Positions 38,860-51,171 of a DNA stretch of 64,000 nt are shown piece after piece. The translations under genes and the position numbers were made by a program. The stretch is from Dipteris shenzhenensis (Eukaryota; Polypodiophyta; Polypodiopsida; Gleicheniales), in assembly GCA_047967505.1 (NCBI GenBank), contig CM106539.1; one strand, written 5' to 3'. Numbering within the stretch: position 1 is the stretch's first letter; each line of letters starts with the position of its first letter. Under the pieces are notes generated by a model. That model was not told where the DNA came from. It was given only the letters and a program-made list of their open reading frames with translations, and did not search any database.

Positions 38860-40110
38860 GTGATGGTGCCAGTTAGTCATTGCCCCAAAAAGAATTGAAA
38901 AAAAAAGGCCATCTTGTCCTTATGTGCATATCTAACCTAGGGGCGAGATGGCCATCTTTTTTCAAAGGTTTTTTGGAAAAATGACTAAATAGCCCATGAA
39001 TCAAAATGTTTGGAAAAAAAAATCTAAAAACAAAAAGGCCATCTAGCCTCTATGTGAACGCAGGCGGGCATATAAGGGCGTGATAGCCTTTTTTTCCAAG
39101 TTTGTTTTTCCAAACATGTGATTCATGGGATATTTAGTTATTGCCCCAAACTTTAAAAAAAAGGCCATCTAGCCCCTATTGTGCATGGGCATGCATTTGG
39201 GCTAGATGGCGATGCCTACTGGCCCACATGGGCACCCATGTCCACATAGGGGCCAAATGCCCTTTTTTGGTTACATGTTTTTGGGCCAACGACTAAATGG
39301 CCCTTGATGTGATTTTTAGCAAAGAAAAATTTCGAAAAATAACCATCTAGCCCCTATGTGGGCGGGCATGCATTTGGGCTAGACGGCATCATCCTTTTGC
39401 TCAAATTCGTGCCCACATGCACATAGGCACTAGATGGCCATTTTTTAAAACAAAATTTGGGAAAATAATTAAACATCCGATGAATGGCATGTTTGGAAAA
39501 AATATTTATAAAAAATGATGCCACCTAGCCCAAATGCACGCCAGCATGGACATAGGGGCTAGATGGCCTTTTTTAGTCAATGCTTTTTGGGACAAAGACT
39601 AAATGGCCCTTGAATGTAATGTTTAGAGAAAAGATTGGCCATCTAGCCCTTATGTGCATGTGGGCGTACATTTAGGTGAGGCATGTCGCCATATGGACCA
39701 AATGCGCGCCTGTGCACACATAAGGGCCAGATGGCCATTTTTAAAAAAATAGTTTAGGGAAATAATCATATATCCCATGAATCATATGTTTGGAATTTTT
39801 ATTTTTAAAAAAAGGCCATATGGCCCCTATATGCACCCGTGTGCATATAGTATCTTTTTTTGTCAAATTGTTTTGGGGCAATGACTAAATGGGTTGAATA
39901 TGATGTTTAGCAAAAAGCATTTAAAAGAAATGGCCATATTGGCCATATGTGGATGCCCACACACACGTATGGGCCAGTAAGCCATTTTTTAAAAGAAATT
40001 TTGGGCAATGACTTAATGGACCATGACTGTGACATGTATTTAAAAACTTTGAAAATAAATGGCTTTTTAAAAAATATTTGGGGAAAAGTTTTAAAAGCAC
40101 CATGGATAGG
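38860..40110. repeat. Array of hairpin-forming repeats
   Basis: About 1.25 kb built from alternating orientations of ggccatctagcccctatgtg and its inverse cacataggggctagatggcc, joined by tgccccaaa/gggcaatgactaaatggccc and gaatcatatgtttgg modules, every 100-300 bp. Short ORFs are by-products. It begins about 270 bp after the H3-like gene. It may be a satellite-like array or nested palindromic MITEs. Confidence 0.8.
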
Positions 40111-40606
40111 ATGTTTTCCCATTTGAATAGATTGAGTATTGCCTACCGTATGTCTCTCTCATGGAGTTTCTTCTATGGTTTGATACCCCTTGATATTTTG
40201 CTAATTCCACGTTGCACTAGGAGAGCATGATCCGCACTTTCACAGTCAAATTGTATTGATAGATCCAAAGTAATTGTAATAAAAAAAATTAGATTACTAA
40301 TTTAAAGGTTTTAAAAAATGTGCGCCAGTAAGTTAAAATAGATTTGGCAAGAACTTTGCATGAAAGTCTCTCAGTGGTAGTGGCTTGGCATTATTATAGA
40401 GGGTAAGTTTAAGAGTTGTGTATGGTAGTCGAGTTGAATGGAGTACATGTCGCATAGGGTTTGTGCAATATCAAGTGTGTTTGCAACATGATTAGGTAGT
40501 AAAGCCCAAACAAAACAAAATTGAAGCAATAACCTAATGCCTACTCAAATAACTTTTTCTTTTTCAATTTATTTGGGAAAGATTTTAGAGTTTTGGTCAA
40601 GCATTT

Positions 40607-43600
40607 TTGGAGCACATGGAGAGTATTTTTGGTGGTTCAGGTTCTGCAAGTACCTCCGATGAAGATGAAGAGACACAAGAAGATGTGGACACACCGACAC
40701 TAATGATTCGAGTGAAGAGGAGCCAGTTCAAGAACCTTCCATGCAAGACACAAGAACAAAAGGTAGTAAAGGCAAAGAAAGTGAGAAGCAACTCTTAAGT
40801 GAAACTGAGATTGCGCCCTCAGGGGTCCAGATGCACCCTTGTCAACTCCACAAGGTGTAAGAAGACAAAGATGTCGATCCTTTACCTTGTGAGCAACATG
40901 TTAATTGTATTGAACTACCTCCCATTGATCCCAAGCATGGATGTTTTTATCGAAGCTATACCTATACATTAATATAAAATCCTAGCAAAAGTTTATCGAG
41001 CTAGTTTTTTTAGTTTCACAAAATTGATTGAACAAAGTACATTTTTACATATTTTCTGATGAATTTTGAAGTAGAAGATGCAAATCTTGGTGAAACTTTA
41101 TATTTTTTCACATAAAAGTTTCAAATCTTGGCGAATGTTTCAAACAATTATTTTTATTAGGGCACACAAACTTTCGACACCAATATAGAAGTTTTTCTTC
41201 TTAACGAAACAAACACAAAAAAATCATCCATGATCCCAAGACCAAAAAAAGGCCACTCAACTACGACGGATCAATGAAGTGCATGTTTCCAACCTCAAGA
41301 GAAAAATGAAATCAAAACCTACAGCCATGGTGCTACCACTACTTGTTTTGGTGGATAGGGATCAATGTCCTACAAAGAACTCATGGATAAAGTCTTAGGC
41401 AGGTCTTAGGCAGATTCTTACAAGTATTATGTTCTAGGTGGAACCCATGGATTGCTTGCAAAAAAAGAACTTGGTCTAGAATATGACCACATTGACAGTT
41501 ATAAGACAACAATTTGTTGGATTTATGCGGGTTGACTGATGAGGAGTGTACAATATTATCCATGGATCACAATGTTGACTCAGATTATCGCTTAGAGATT
41601 ACTTTTATTCAAAAAATTAGATTCTTTCATAATGAATGGGTCAAGCAACAAAGTGAAGGACGGTTTGTTAATGATAAAATTTGAGTCATGCTTTGTGAGA
41701 GATGTGGTCTACAAGTACACAAGAATAATGCATGTGGTGCTGACTAAAAGCCTAACATCAAGCATTATGATAATTATTTTCAGTTGGCATTTCGTGATGG
41801 GGATGTCTAGAGCCTGCAAGAAGAGATTCTTGATTTATGGGAGCAAGGAAAGTTGAAAGGTCAAAAGATGTTGAAGGCTCCTTCTAGCTCTCATGGGAAA
41901 GCCAAGGTAGATGAAGCCATACAGACTCTTCCTAAAGACATGAAGATAACTCCTTGGAGATCTTTGCAAGGAATTCATGATACATCTCTAATAGTAAGAG
42001 TTCTAGCACATGTGAAGGTGGAAACATCTTCTTAGAGGAGATGGGAGCAGAATTTGAAAGGTATATTTTCTTACTTTGTTCATTCACTCAAATGTTATAA
42101 TAATCATTTTCACTCAAGAACTTGCTTTTAACTTCTTAATAAACGTATTTTTATCTTTGCAGCAGGCAAAAATCTTATTTGCACATGCAAAGAATTATGA
42201 TAGAAAAGTTGAACTGTAGTCTAGAATCCACTTCTAGTCTCATCAACATGGACTTTGCATTCTAGGTTCTAGCTTAAGGTCATATGTGAGATTCTAAGAT
42301 CAATAATTTAATTTTTAAGCTTAACAATCTCATTTCTTGTCAATTGTTATGATTTACATTTTAAAATGTGAACTCTTTGATACCATTTTAAGTTTCAAGT
42401 ATCTTGGGTCTTACTTAATATCTATGAAATGCAGAATCGAGACCCTCGTGTTAAGTTGAGGGAAATTCCTCAACCCTTTGAACATTTTTTGTCTTATTGT
42501 CAAATAGAGAGGAAAAGAAGAGAGCAAGAACAAACAATTCAAAATGTTCTTGGTTTACACAAATATATTTCAGATGATGTGGATGAGCCTCCTTTACTTT
42601 GGATAGATCATGAAGGATGAGTAGAGGAGATGGACACATTTGTGATAGCTCGTCCTTATACTTTAGCAATCGATGATGCTCCATATGGTTTCAAAGCTCC
42701 AAACTCAGTCAATGATGATGTGAAGTATGGAGTAAGTGCTTACAAAAGAGTCATTCAAACTTTTCAGAGAGTGACAACTTGTGAATCATGGGCACTCATA
42801 TTTTTTCATGCTCATGATCAAATTACGACTGCTCAAAAAGCCCTTATAGATCTTAACATGGTGAATCATGATCATATGGTACTATTTCTACTTTTCCTCT
42901 TCTTTAGCCCTTTCTTTTCTTTTGGTTACATTTTCGTGGCATTTTTTAATAGAATCTTACTTGTAGGACTAAAGACAACATCCATGGGTACAAACTTGAT
43001 CAACTTTCTTGGGCATGTGAGTTTGCAACAATTGGTTTTCATTCTCCATCTAGATTAAGAGCTCAAGGGACATATACTTTTGCCACCATGAAACCAACTC
43101 GTACAAATGTGTTTGAGAGACTTGGCATTTGCAAAAAGTTTAGGCATATGAGTGGTAAATTAACAAGCATAATTGTTCCTTATCAAATCCCTCACCTTTT
43201 GATGATGGATTTAATTAACCTTCTTTCAATTAAGGGAGAATGGATAATGGACTTGTTTGCCGGAACAGAAGCCACAACTGTCATTGCTCTAAAGAGGGGA
43301 AGAAATGTGAGTGTGACCCCTTACAGGTACAATTTATTGAACAAAGAGTGACGGAACTGGGAGAGTTTCCAAATCAGTACCAAAAAGTGGAAATGAAGAC
43401 TACATAGTTTGATCCAAGGTCTTTTTATGCTTCTAGAGAGCCTCAACCTCCCATTGGTGAACAAGCTGTTGGGAGATTGTAGATCTACTTGATTATGATC
43501 TAGATGCTCATAATGAGGAGCATGAAATAGTAACCAATACTCTTGATGCTAATCTTGAGCAACAAGAGGGAGAGAAACACCAACAAGAAGAAGAACATCC

Positions 43601-43611
43601 ACTGATAGAAT
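40607..43611 (+). pseudogene. ParB-like domain plus DNA N4-cytosine/N6-adenine methyltransferase-like gene
   Basis: The acidic N-terminus (40607-40795) leads, after removing the MITE at 40936-41232, into INEVHVSNLKRKMKS, YYVLGGTHGLLAKKELGLEY, YAGLTDEECTILSMDHNVDS. This pattern fits a ParB/Srx-type domain (the GG-x-H core and the sDEE...HN segment). Next comes a Cys pair (CERCGLQVHKNNAC). The methyltransferase part is in one frame from 42429: motif IV as IDDAPYGF (usual D/N-P-P-Y), FFHAHDQITTAQKALIDL, an intron at about 42879-42969, then KDNIHGYKLDQLSWACEFAT, and motif I near the C-terminus as GEWIMDLFAGTEATTVIALK. Motif IV before motif I is the beta-class order of bacterial and phage enzymes. 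DAPY and TEAT deviate from DPPY and GSGTT. TGA at 42618 and a 1-base shift near 43309 (after GRN, then CECDPLQVQFIEQRVTELG) mark decay. Confidence 0.7.
40936..41232. mobile_element. hAT-type MITE, 297 bp, copy 2
   Basis: CATGGATGTTTTTATCG ... AAAAAAATCATCCATG, flanked by a perfect 8-bp duplication ATCCCAAG (40928-40935, 41233-41240). It interrupts the ParB-methyltransferase reading frame; removing it and one duplication restores ELPPIDPKTKKRPLNYDG. Eight-base duplications and CA...TG ends are typical of hAT elements. Confidence 0.92.
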
Positions 43612-44690
43612 AGCATTACTCATGTTAATGAGTCTCATTAGGATAGAATTTCTCACTTTCTTTCCCATTACTCATATTACTCAAAAACGTTTGTATTATT
43701 CATGAGTCTCATTATCTTCTTCACAAGATGTTGTCACTATATTTTTATTGATGGTTTGTAAATATTTCATGGTGAAATGTGAGCAATATTTTGTTTTGAT
43801 AGATCATTTCTTTTAGAAGAAAAAAACATGTCTTTGTGATTGTAATTGATGAATGCATTATACATTACATAGACATGCATGAATTATTGAAAGATTTATA
43901 GAATATTAGATCTTATCATTGAACTTCACTTTTCCAATTTTCTAATTTGACTTGAAAAGTGGATATTTTTCAATTCTAAATTTGTGATATGTGCAGTTTC
44001 TAAATCAATTCTAAAAAGAATCTTATTTTGCAAAAGTTATGAAAATAGTTATCTTTAAGGTTTCCAAAACTTTCAAAAATTGAACAATATTTAGGCCAAG
44101 TAAAACAAGAAGATAGTCTGTTGCAAACGACAACTCATGACTCGTCGTCATTTTTTATGACTCGCTGTTATTCTCGAATGAGATTAAAGTAAACTTTTCA
44201 TTTGGGAAGGATTTTTGGGGTTAGTCCAAAAGTAGACATATGAGTCCAAAGTTAATTAAATAAGTATTATACTTTGAATGACATGTTAAATGCACACAAA
44301 AGCATGTAAAAGTATTGAATAATAAAGACCTTGAATTTGAACCACCATAGGCTAATCTATGAATGTGATCTCAAGGAAATGGTGTAGAAAAATCAAAGTT
44401 CACAGAGAGCTTATACCATGGTGAGGATTTATTGCCATCATTTTTCACAATTTCTGTTTATAGAATGTCAAAAATTTATTCATACGTCATGTCTTTGAAG
44501 AAACAATTTATGCAATGAAGGACATCTATATTCAATTGGCCATTCATTTAAAACTCTTTCAGCTTCTATTAAATCAAAATTACTTAAATGCATATCCATT
44601 TCTTTTGTTTCAAAAGTAGTACTCAGCTTTGATTCCATAGTATTTTTAACAACATAAAGTACTTCAAGTAAAGAAGAGAAAATGGAAATT
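43612..44690. other. AT-rich intergenic sequence
   Basis: No gene or clear repeat seen. It may contain the lost end of the upstream element; I found no inverse of CACTAGGAGG here. Confidence 0.5.
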
Positions 44691-45555
44691 GGAGGCAAAC
44701 TTGTTTTATTATATTCTCAAAGTGAAAAACAAAGCACACATTGTGCAAGCAATTTATTGGCACAGTGAAGGCATGCACAGAGTTTATTGTGACGTAGTAC
44801 CATGCAAAGGAACTCTATCAAGCATATGGGTCATATCCAATTACAAAACCTACACTATTGATAATGAAGGTGCCACTAGGTTTCATGTCAAACAATAACG
44901 ATCGGGCTTGGATAACACTTGCTACTGCAATGTAGCAAATGAAGTATCCAAACACAATAGATTGTCAACATGGTTGCTCCTATTCTAGACAAATACATCG
45001 GTACCATCTAGTAATAGAATCTGGGCTGTGAGGCATGGTATTTGGACAATCTGCTATGCTTCTTGGCAAGAGAAACAAAATGGATGCCTAGGTGCATGAC
45101 TAACTTGAGAACCTTTGTAGGACTTGCACTGGAACTCTATGAGTTGCGCATTCAGGTTGGTGAAGTGTAGGATGCCAATCACGTGAAAATTTGAAGTGAG
45201 AAAGCCATTAATGAGAAGGCACTTATAGCTGCAATATTGACACAAAGATTAAGCAAGGCAAGGTCTACCTTTTGGACGTATCCAAGTTCTGATAGTTGGC
45301 TAGTGAAAGCACATTGTATATATTCCCTTTTCTGCCCTTCTGAAATCTATGCCAAAATTGTGAAGTCAAAAAATCCAAGGGCATTCTTTGCACGCATGCA
45401 TGAAAGATTCCTTAGCGTGTACATGATGATGCCTTCTTCATGGTATTGCTCGGTGAGATGAGATAATACATTCTTCCACCCTCCCACAAAGTATATCTAC
45501 AAAAGAAAAGATTTAATAGAGATTATATCCACAATGGACCCCCAATGGACCACTG

Positions 45556-45556
<1 letters not shown>

Positions 45557-45592
<36 letters not shown>
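45557..45592. repeat. (AT)n microsatellite
   Basis: Uninterrupted ta repeats of about 36 bp. Confidence 0.95.
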
Positions 45593-45596
<4 letters not shown>

Positions 45597-46012
45597 AGCA
45601 CGATCTTCGTTCAAAGGTATGGTCAGATTGTCTGTATCCACTTTGATGATGACAAAATCAACAGTCCCAACAATTGAAGATATGGTCCCTTTGTTGGATC
45701 AAGTAAATGAGGACGCCCAAGGAACATAACACGCAATTGAAGTTTCAAGTAGAATACTAATAATAACATCAAATGGATCTTCCCTGATGACATTAATAGT
45801 TGTGTCGACATGAAGAGAGAATCAGCATGTCCCTCCTTCACCTTGGGATTTCTTAACAACTATTGCACCTTCTATCCTATAGAATAATTCAGGCACTAAG
45901 AGATCCCTATAAAGATGTATGAGTCCATGCAAAATAACTATAACTGTAACTGTATCACAGTTGCGATTGTCAGTGAAGTCTACTCTAATGCATTTCAAAT
46001 ATGTTCCATCTC

Positions 46013-46035
46013 ATGTGTGTGTGTGTGTGTGTGTG

Positions 46036-46080
<45 letters not shown>
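46013..46080. repeat. Compound (GT)n(CT)n(AT)n microsatellite
   Basis: gtgtgtgtgtgt, ctctctctctct, then atatatatatat in succession. It lies between the two copies of the tandemly duplicated unit-X segment, as the (AT)n tract precedes the first. Confidence 0.95.
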
Positions 46081-46082
<2 letters not shown>

Positions 46083-46364
46083 GTCCATATGCAATGGTCA
46101 GATTGTCTGCATCCACTTTGATGATGAAAAAATCAATAGTCCCAACAACTGAAGATATGGTTCCTTTGTTGGATCGAATAGGTGAGGACGCCCAAGGAAC
46201 ATAACATGCAATTGAAGTTTTGGGTAGAATACTAATGGTACCATCAAATGGATCTCCCCTTATGACATTCATAGTTGCATTGGCATGAAGAGAGAATCTA
46301 CATGTCCTGCCTTCACCTTGGGGTTGCTTAACAACTGTTGCACCTTCTATTCTATAGAATGATT

Positions 46365-47096
46365 TGTAAGAAAATAATACAACGTCTGTGCTCAATAGAT
46401 AACAGGATCTCGTACGCAAGAGAGAAAACAAGATAGTATGGAGAATCAAAAATTTGGTTACTGTAGAATTGATACAATAGATGGCGCTGCCTCCCAGCCA
46501 TGCGCTCTTGTGAAAGAAGCTTCGATGGCATGCTGAAAATAGTAGAAGACGGAGGCTAAATGTTAAGGAATCAAGGTTGCTGAAGCCAGTGATGAAATGG
46601 GCTTCACGGGCTTGCTCTTATATAGCCACCAGTCGTAGTCAGTTAGGCTCAATTGGGTGGCCGACCCGGTCCACCCAAAACGGTCGACTGGGGGTCGGTC
46701 CCAAAATAGGCCATCGACCATATGATAGAACCGGTGCGCAAAATAGAATAACTAACCTATGGTACCCGTTCAGCCCATAGCCATCTAGGATCATCTGAGG
46801 CTCCAAACGGGCCCCGCAACCCGAGAGTGGGATGCCCCGAGAAATGCTCCATCTACCCTCAGTGCGGTCAGTCAAGGGATGCCTTCCCGCACTTGCATGT
46901 AGCCTAGTTGGCGGTGTGCCAACTCTATCTAAAGCCATCCAGCCATCAGGCCACACATGGCCCCCATTTGGTGTCCAAACTAGGACCTACCGGATAACCG
47001 AGCTACTCAAATGCCTTCTCCTCATATGGGGGGCTTACAAGTAGAGTTAGCTGGTTCCCGTGTAGTTACACGAGAGTGGAGCATTGATATCTAACA
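46365..47096 (-). repeat. 3' LTR of copia element (732 bp, complete)
   Basis: In element orientation it starts TGTTAGATATCAATGCTCC and ends GTATTATTTTCTTACA (TG...CA). A purine run (gaggggggg, 47097-47105 inverted) precedes it as polypurine tract. It is shared with 51172-51752 apart from scattered substitutions. Confidence 0.92.
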
Positions 47097-47364
47097 CCCC
47101 CCCTCAATGTCCACCCGCAAGTGAACTTACTTTTTCGGCCCAATGCCAAGTCGATGAAGATGCCTCTCTAGTAGGTCTCTTCCAAGAGCCTTCGTGAAGA
47201 TGTCCGGCAGCATTCTCTATAGTCGGACAGTACAACACCAAGTCGACCTCTCCATCCATGATCAGCTCACGTACAAAGTGATATTGAATCTCAATGTGTT
47301 TTGTGCGAGCGTGGAACACCGGGTTCTTTGCAATCGCCATGCAACTCTGATTGTCACATGATAA

Positions 47365-49064
47365 CTATGTAGGCTTGTTTTTCCCTGCACCCATGTCCCC
47401 TAAAGTCCTCCTCAACCACACTGCCTCGCAAGAAGCAAAGCATGCAGATTTGTACTCGGCCTCGGTAGAAGAAAGAGCAATTGTGGGTTGCTTCTTGCTG
47501 GCCCATGACACAACTCCAGATCCAAGTGAGAAACAGTACCCTGTCACTGATCTCTTGCTGTCCACGTCTCCTACCCAATCCGAGTCACAGAATCCGGTCA
47601 AGATGTTGCCCTTGGTATAGGTGATGCCATAATCAAGTGTGCCTTTGATGTATTTCAGCACCCGCATCCCTGCCCTCCAATGGTTCTCCTGGGGCTTATT
47701 GGAAAAACTGCTTAGTACACCAGTCGCAAAGCTGATGTCTGGCCGTGTGTTGCACAGGTAGATCAAGTTGCCCACAAGCCTTTTGTACTTCGCTTCGTCC
47801 ACCAGTGGTGATGAATCCTCATTTGAGAGCTTCGCGTCAACCTCCATAGGGGTACCAACTGTTTTGCACTCAGCCATGCCAAATGCTTTCAGTATCTCTC
47901 CAGCATATTTCAGCTGTGAAATGAAGATCTGTTTTGGCTCCTGCCAAACTTCAATCCCCAAACTAAAATGCATCAGTCCGAGGTCTGTCATTTCAAACTC
48001 TCTTCCTAGCAAATGCTTCGTCTACGAGATCTCTTCATGGTTCCCTATTATGACAAGGTCGTCCACATAAAGGACCACGATCATACACCTACCTCCTTCT
48101 CTGAAGATATACAAATTTGCATCAGATGGGCTCCTTTGAACCTGTTTTGCAGAAAGTAGGCATCAATTCCCTGGTACCACACTCGTGGGGCCTGTTTTAG
48201 CCCATAAAGTGCCTTCTTTAGTTTGCAGACTTTACCTTCTGAACCCGGGATCTCAAAACCTGGTGGTTGTTCCACATATACCTCCTCCTTGAGATCTCCA
48301 TTCAGAAAGGCGGATTTCACATCCATCTGAAACACGGGCCAACTTTCCTAGGCAGCTAAAGCCAAAACACTATGAATTGTGGTTAGTTGAGCTGTGGGAG
48401 CAAAAGTATCTTGATAATCAAAACCATGTACCTATGCAAATCCTTTTGCCACGAGCCGAGCCTTGTACTTATCCAACGTGCCATCGGACTTGTACTTGAT
48501 CTTGTACACCCACTTGGTTTCGATTACCTTGCGCTTTGGTGGTCGATCCACAAGGTCCCAAGTGTTGTTCTTCATTATGGAGTCATACTCCAACTGCATA
48601 GCCTCCATCCACCTATCATCGCCTTGTGCCTCTTCAAGACACTTGGGTTCATCAACACGGATCACTTCTGTCATCAAAGCATAGTTGACCAAGTGTTCCT
48701 GCGCCCTTCTTTGCTCCTCTAATCTCTTGGACCGACGGTGTTCGGATGGTTCCTCCTCAATTGCTGGAGGTTCTCTGTCGTCCAAAAGCTGCTTTACCCA
48801 CTTCGGGAATGGCCGTTGCCGTTGTGGTTCTGCAGGCTCTTCTTCATCTTCTTTGTCTTGAATCCTCCCAAGCATTGTTGGGGGAGTTTGGTCTGCTATT
48901 GGTGGTGGTACTAGATGGATATCTTGGTCCTGGTTGTTTGGGAAGGAAGCATCCTCCTCCAATTGATGCGGTTGTTCTGAGAAGACCACATCGCGACTTA
49001 CAATTACCTTCTTGGTAACAGGGTTATAGAGATGGTAACCCTTCACCTCTTCACTATAGCCCAA
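47365..49064 (-). pseudogene. Copia reverse transcriptase and RNase H
   Basis: [60 protein letters not shown] and EQPPGF are RT blocks. LYVDD is visible at about 48048-48060 in a neighbouring frame. YTKGNILTGFCDSDWVGDVD, SKRSVTGYCF, and SSTEAEYKSACFASCEAVWL are RNase H. In-frame breaks lie near 48432, 48335, 48081 and 48012. Confidence 0.92.
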
Positions 49065-49076
49065 GAAAATACACTT

Positions 49077-49904
49077 TCAGCTCTTCGGTTCCCATTTGGT
49101 CCTGGTAGCATCAGGGACATGCACAAAAGAGTCACATCCAAAAACTCTGAAATTTGCAGCTGAAGGTTTCTTACCAGAAAAGGCTTGCAGTGGAGTCATC
49201 CCGTTCACAGCCTTCGTGTAGCTACGATTTAGGATGTAAACTGCAGTGTTACATGCTTCAGCCCACCAGAAAGTCTTTGGCAAATCTTTCCCTTTCATCA
49301 TACTCCAGCCCATTTCGCAGATGACGCACATCTTGCGTTCTGCTACTCCATTTTGCTGTGATGTATGTGGCGAGGGTTTCTGCCTCTTGATTCCGTGACT
49401 TTTGCAGTAACTTTCGAATTCAATCGATGTGAACTCTCCACCTCTGTCTGATCTCAACTTCTTCACCTTCCGTAACCATTACATGCCATTCCTTGAACCT
49501 ACTGAAAGCCTCGTCTTTCGTCTTCAGGAAGTATATCCATATCCTTCTACTATAGTCGTCGATCAGTGTCATGAAGTAGAAGGAACCACCCAAAGCTTCC
49601 ATCTCCATCTTTCCGCAGAGGTCCATGTGAACGAGCTCTAGTGTGAACGAGCTCTAGAGGAGCCTTTGCTCTGCTGGCCTCTTTAGGAAAGGGTTGCCGA
49701 TGCTACTTGCCCATCATGCAAGCTTCACATACATCAGGCAGATCTAAAATTTCTAGTAGGTCTGTAATCATTCCACTTTTATGCATCTCCTTCAAAGAAC
49801 TAAGGTTTAGATGACCAAACCTCTCATGCCACAGCTTAGTGTTCTTCACATCCGCTCAAGCATTGAAAGCTGAGAGTTCGTAAATGTTGTTGCACCGTGT
49901 ACCT
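49077..49904 (-). pseudogene. Copia GAG-pre-integrase and integrase core
   Basis: LWHERFGHLNLSSLKEMHKS and LPDVCEACMMGK form the HHCC region (49860-49690). 49626 onward has SFYFMTLIDDYSRRIWIYFL with a catalytic Asp, then KLRSDRGGEFTS with the second, SPHTSQQNGVAERK with the Glu, and the FRVFGCDSFVHVPD motif. Several frame changes are present. Confidence 0.9.
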
Positions 49905-50525
49905 TTACCAACGACCTTTCCTTGAAGATCTAGGATCTGTGCACCCATTCTTATCGAATTGAACTTTGAGGTCCCGATCCGTGATCGTAGAAACGGACAA
50001 CAAGTTCCTCTTGATATTTGGCACATAAAGAACATTGGACAACTGTTTTACAACTCCATCTGACTTAAGAGCAATCGTACCTTTTTCTTTTGCTGGACAT
50101 TTTGCATGATTGCCGATTGCTACCATGATGTCATTCCCTACCGGCTGTAGAGAGGTATAACAATCCTTCTGACTGGTCATGTGGCACGATGCACCACTGT
50201 CAATGATCCAGGGTTCATCTGTAGGTACATGAACTGCCTCCGTGCAAATCTCCTCAATTGCGACGAACAGCTTTATGGGTACTACCTGCGCGCTGTTGCT
50301 AGACTCTTTCTTCATTCCGTTCTTCTCATCTGCAATCTTCTTGCAGCACTCATTCTGCTTGTGCCCTGCCTTGTTGCAATAGAAGCACTTGATCTTCTTC
50401 TTTCTCTTTTTATCATCAGAAGAAGATGGGTTACCAGAGTCCTTACCCTTACCTTTCTTTGATCCAGTCCAGAAAGCCGAATCTTCTCCAGTCCTCCTCC
50501 AGAAGCATCGCGCTGAAATGCTCAA
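49905..50525 (-). pseudogene. Copia zinc knuckle and aspartic protease
   Basis: CFYCNKAGHKQNECCKK is the CCHC knuckle. EPWIIDSGASCHMTSQKDCY is the protease active site (DSGAS intact). LSNVLYVPNIKRNLLSVSTI follows, the usual pre-integrase linker. Confidence 0.92.
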
Positions 50526-51108
50526 AGTTGAGGGGCGGATTTTTGTTCTGCATATTCAGTGCCGTAATAAGACCGTCGCACTTTGGTGGGAGAATCCGTA
50601 TGCACCTTCGTGCTAGATTCTCGCTGGTAATGGTGATGCCAATCGTAGTCATCTGATCACGCAGATTCTTCACCCTGGTGATGAACTTCTCTGCCTCTTC
50701 AGACTCAGACAACTTTTCATTCACGAGTTGAGTCTCCAGATTCTGAATCCGCACCTGATTCGTGGTCTCGTACTGATTTTTCATGACCGTCCATGCCTCC
50801 TCCGCTATGGTGACATGTTGAATTAACGCCATGACAGAATTACTAACACTACAGACAATAGAACACAGTGCATCTGCATTTCTTCTTGTCCACGCGAGAA
50901 TCTCATCCGCAGTTGGTACTATCTGTTGTCCTGCATTGGCTGAATTCGGTCTCGGAACCGGCCTCATGTCCACCCCAGTAGTAGTGTCCCAAAGCTCATA
51001 TGCGCTAAGGATGGTCTTCATCTTGAACTTCCAGAGAGGATAGTTAGAGTCGTCCAACTTTCCGCTTTCACCGAACGGTGGGATTCGTAGTCTTGTAGGC
51101 TGGGCCAT
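50449..51108 (-). pseudogene. Copia gag
   Basis: 219 codons starting MAQPTRLRIPPFGESGKLDD, then NYPLWKFKMKTIL, AWTVMKNQYETTNQ and EKFITRVKNLRDQMTTIGI, the copia gag pattern (UBN2-type capsid). It shifts frame near its end into the zinc-knuckle frame. Confidence 0.9.
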
Positions 51109-51159
51109 CTCTCACAATCTGCTAGAAACACACTACCAAATCTTCTTCCTAGAGTCCAA

Positions 51160-51171
51160 GCTCTGATACCA
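51160..51171 (-). other. Copia primer-binding site
   Basis: TGGTATCAGAGC on the minus strand, immediately after the LTR terminal CA; complementary to initiator-Met tRNA. Confidence 0.92.

Larger units (their letters stand above)
44690..46360 (-). mobile_element. Unclassified repeated element (unit X), copy 1, with internal tandem duplication
   Basis: Homologous to about 55.4-56.1 kb. The minus strand around 45480-45240 encodes FVGGWKNVLSHLTEQYHEEG (cf. NECKGLFAHLIQEYNEEGIV at 55.63 kb). 46449-46051 encodes EGRTCRFSLHANATMNVIRG, then DPFDGTISIL (cf. GGACQYSIHLDATTIVLKGE, PFEGTIMLL at 56 kb). The 46094-46360 segment is duplicated at 45611-45888. I do not recognise the family. It sits next to Helitron remnants in the second location, so it may be a Helitron accessory gene. 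Confidence 0.55.

Noticed and set aside
38860-40110. CRISPR-like array
   Set aside because: Modules alternate orientation, vary in spacing and lack unique spacers; this is a eukaryotic inverted-repeat array.
44870-44890. CACTAGG at about 44873 as a transposon terminus
   Set aside because: Only seven bases match, in the wrong orientation for the far end of the copy at 34856, with no extended similarity.
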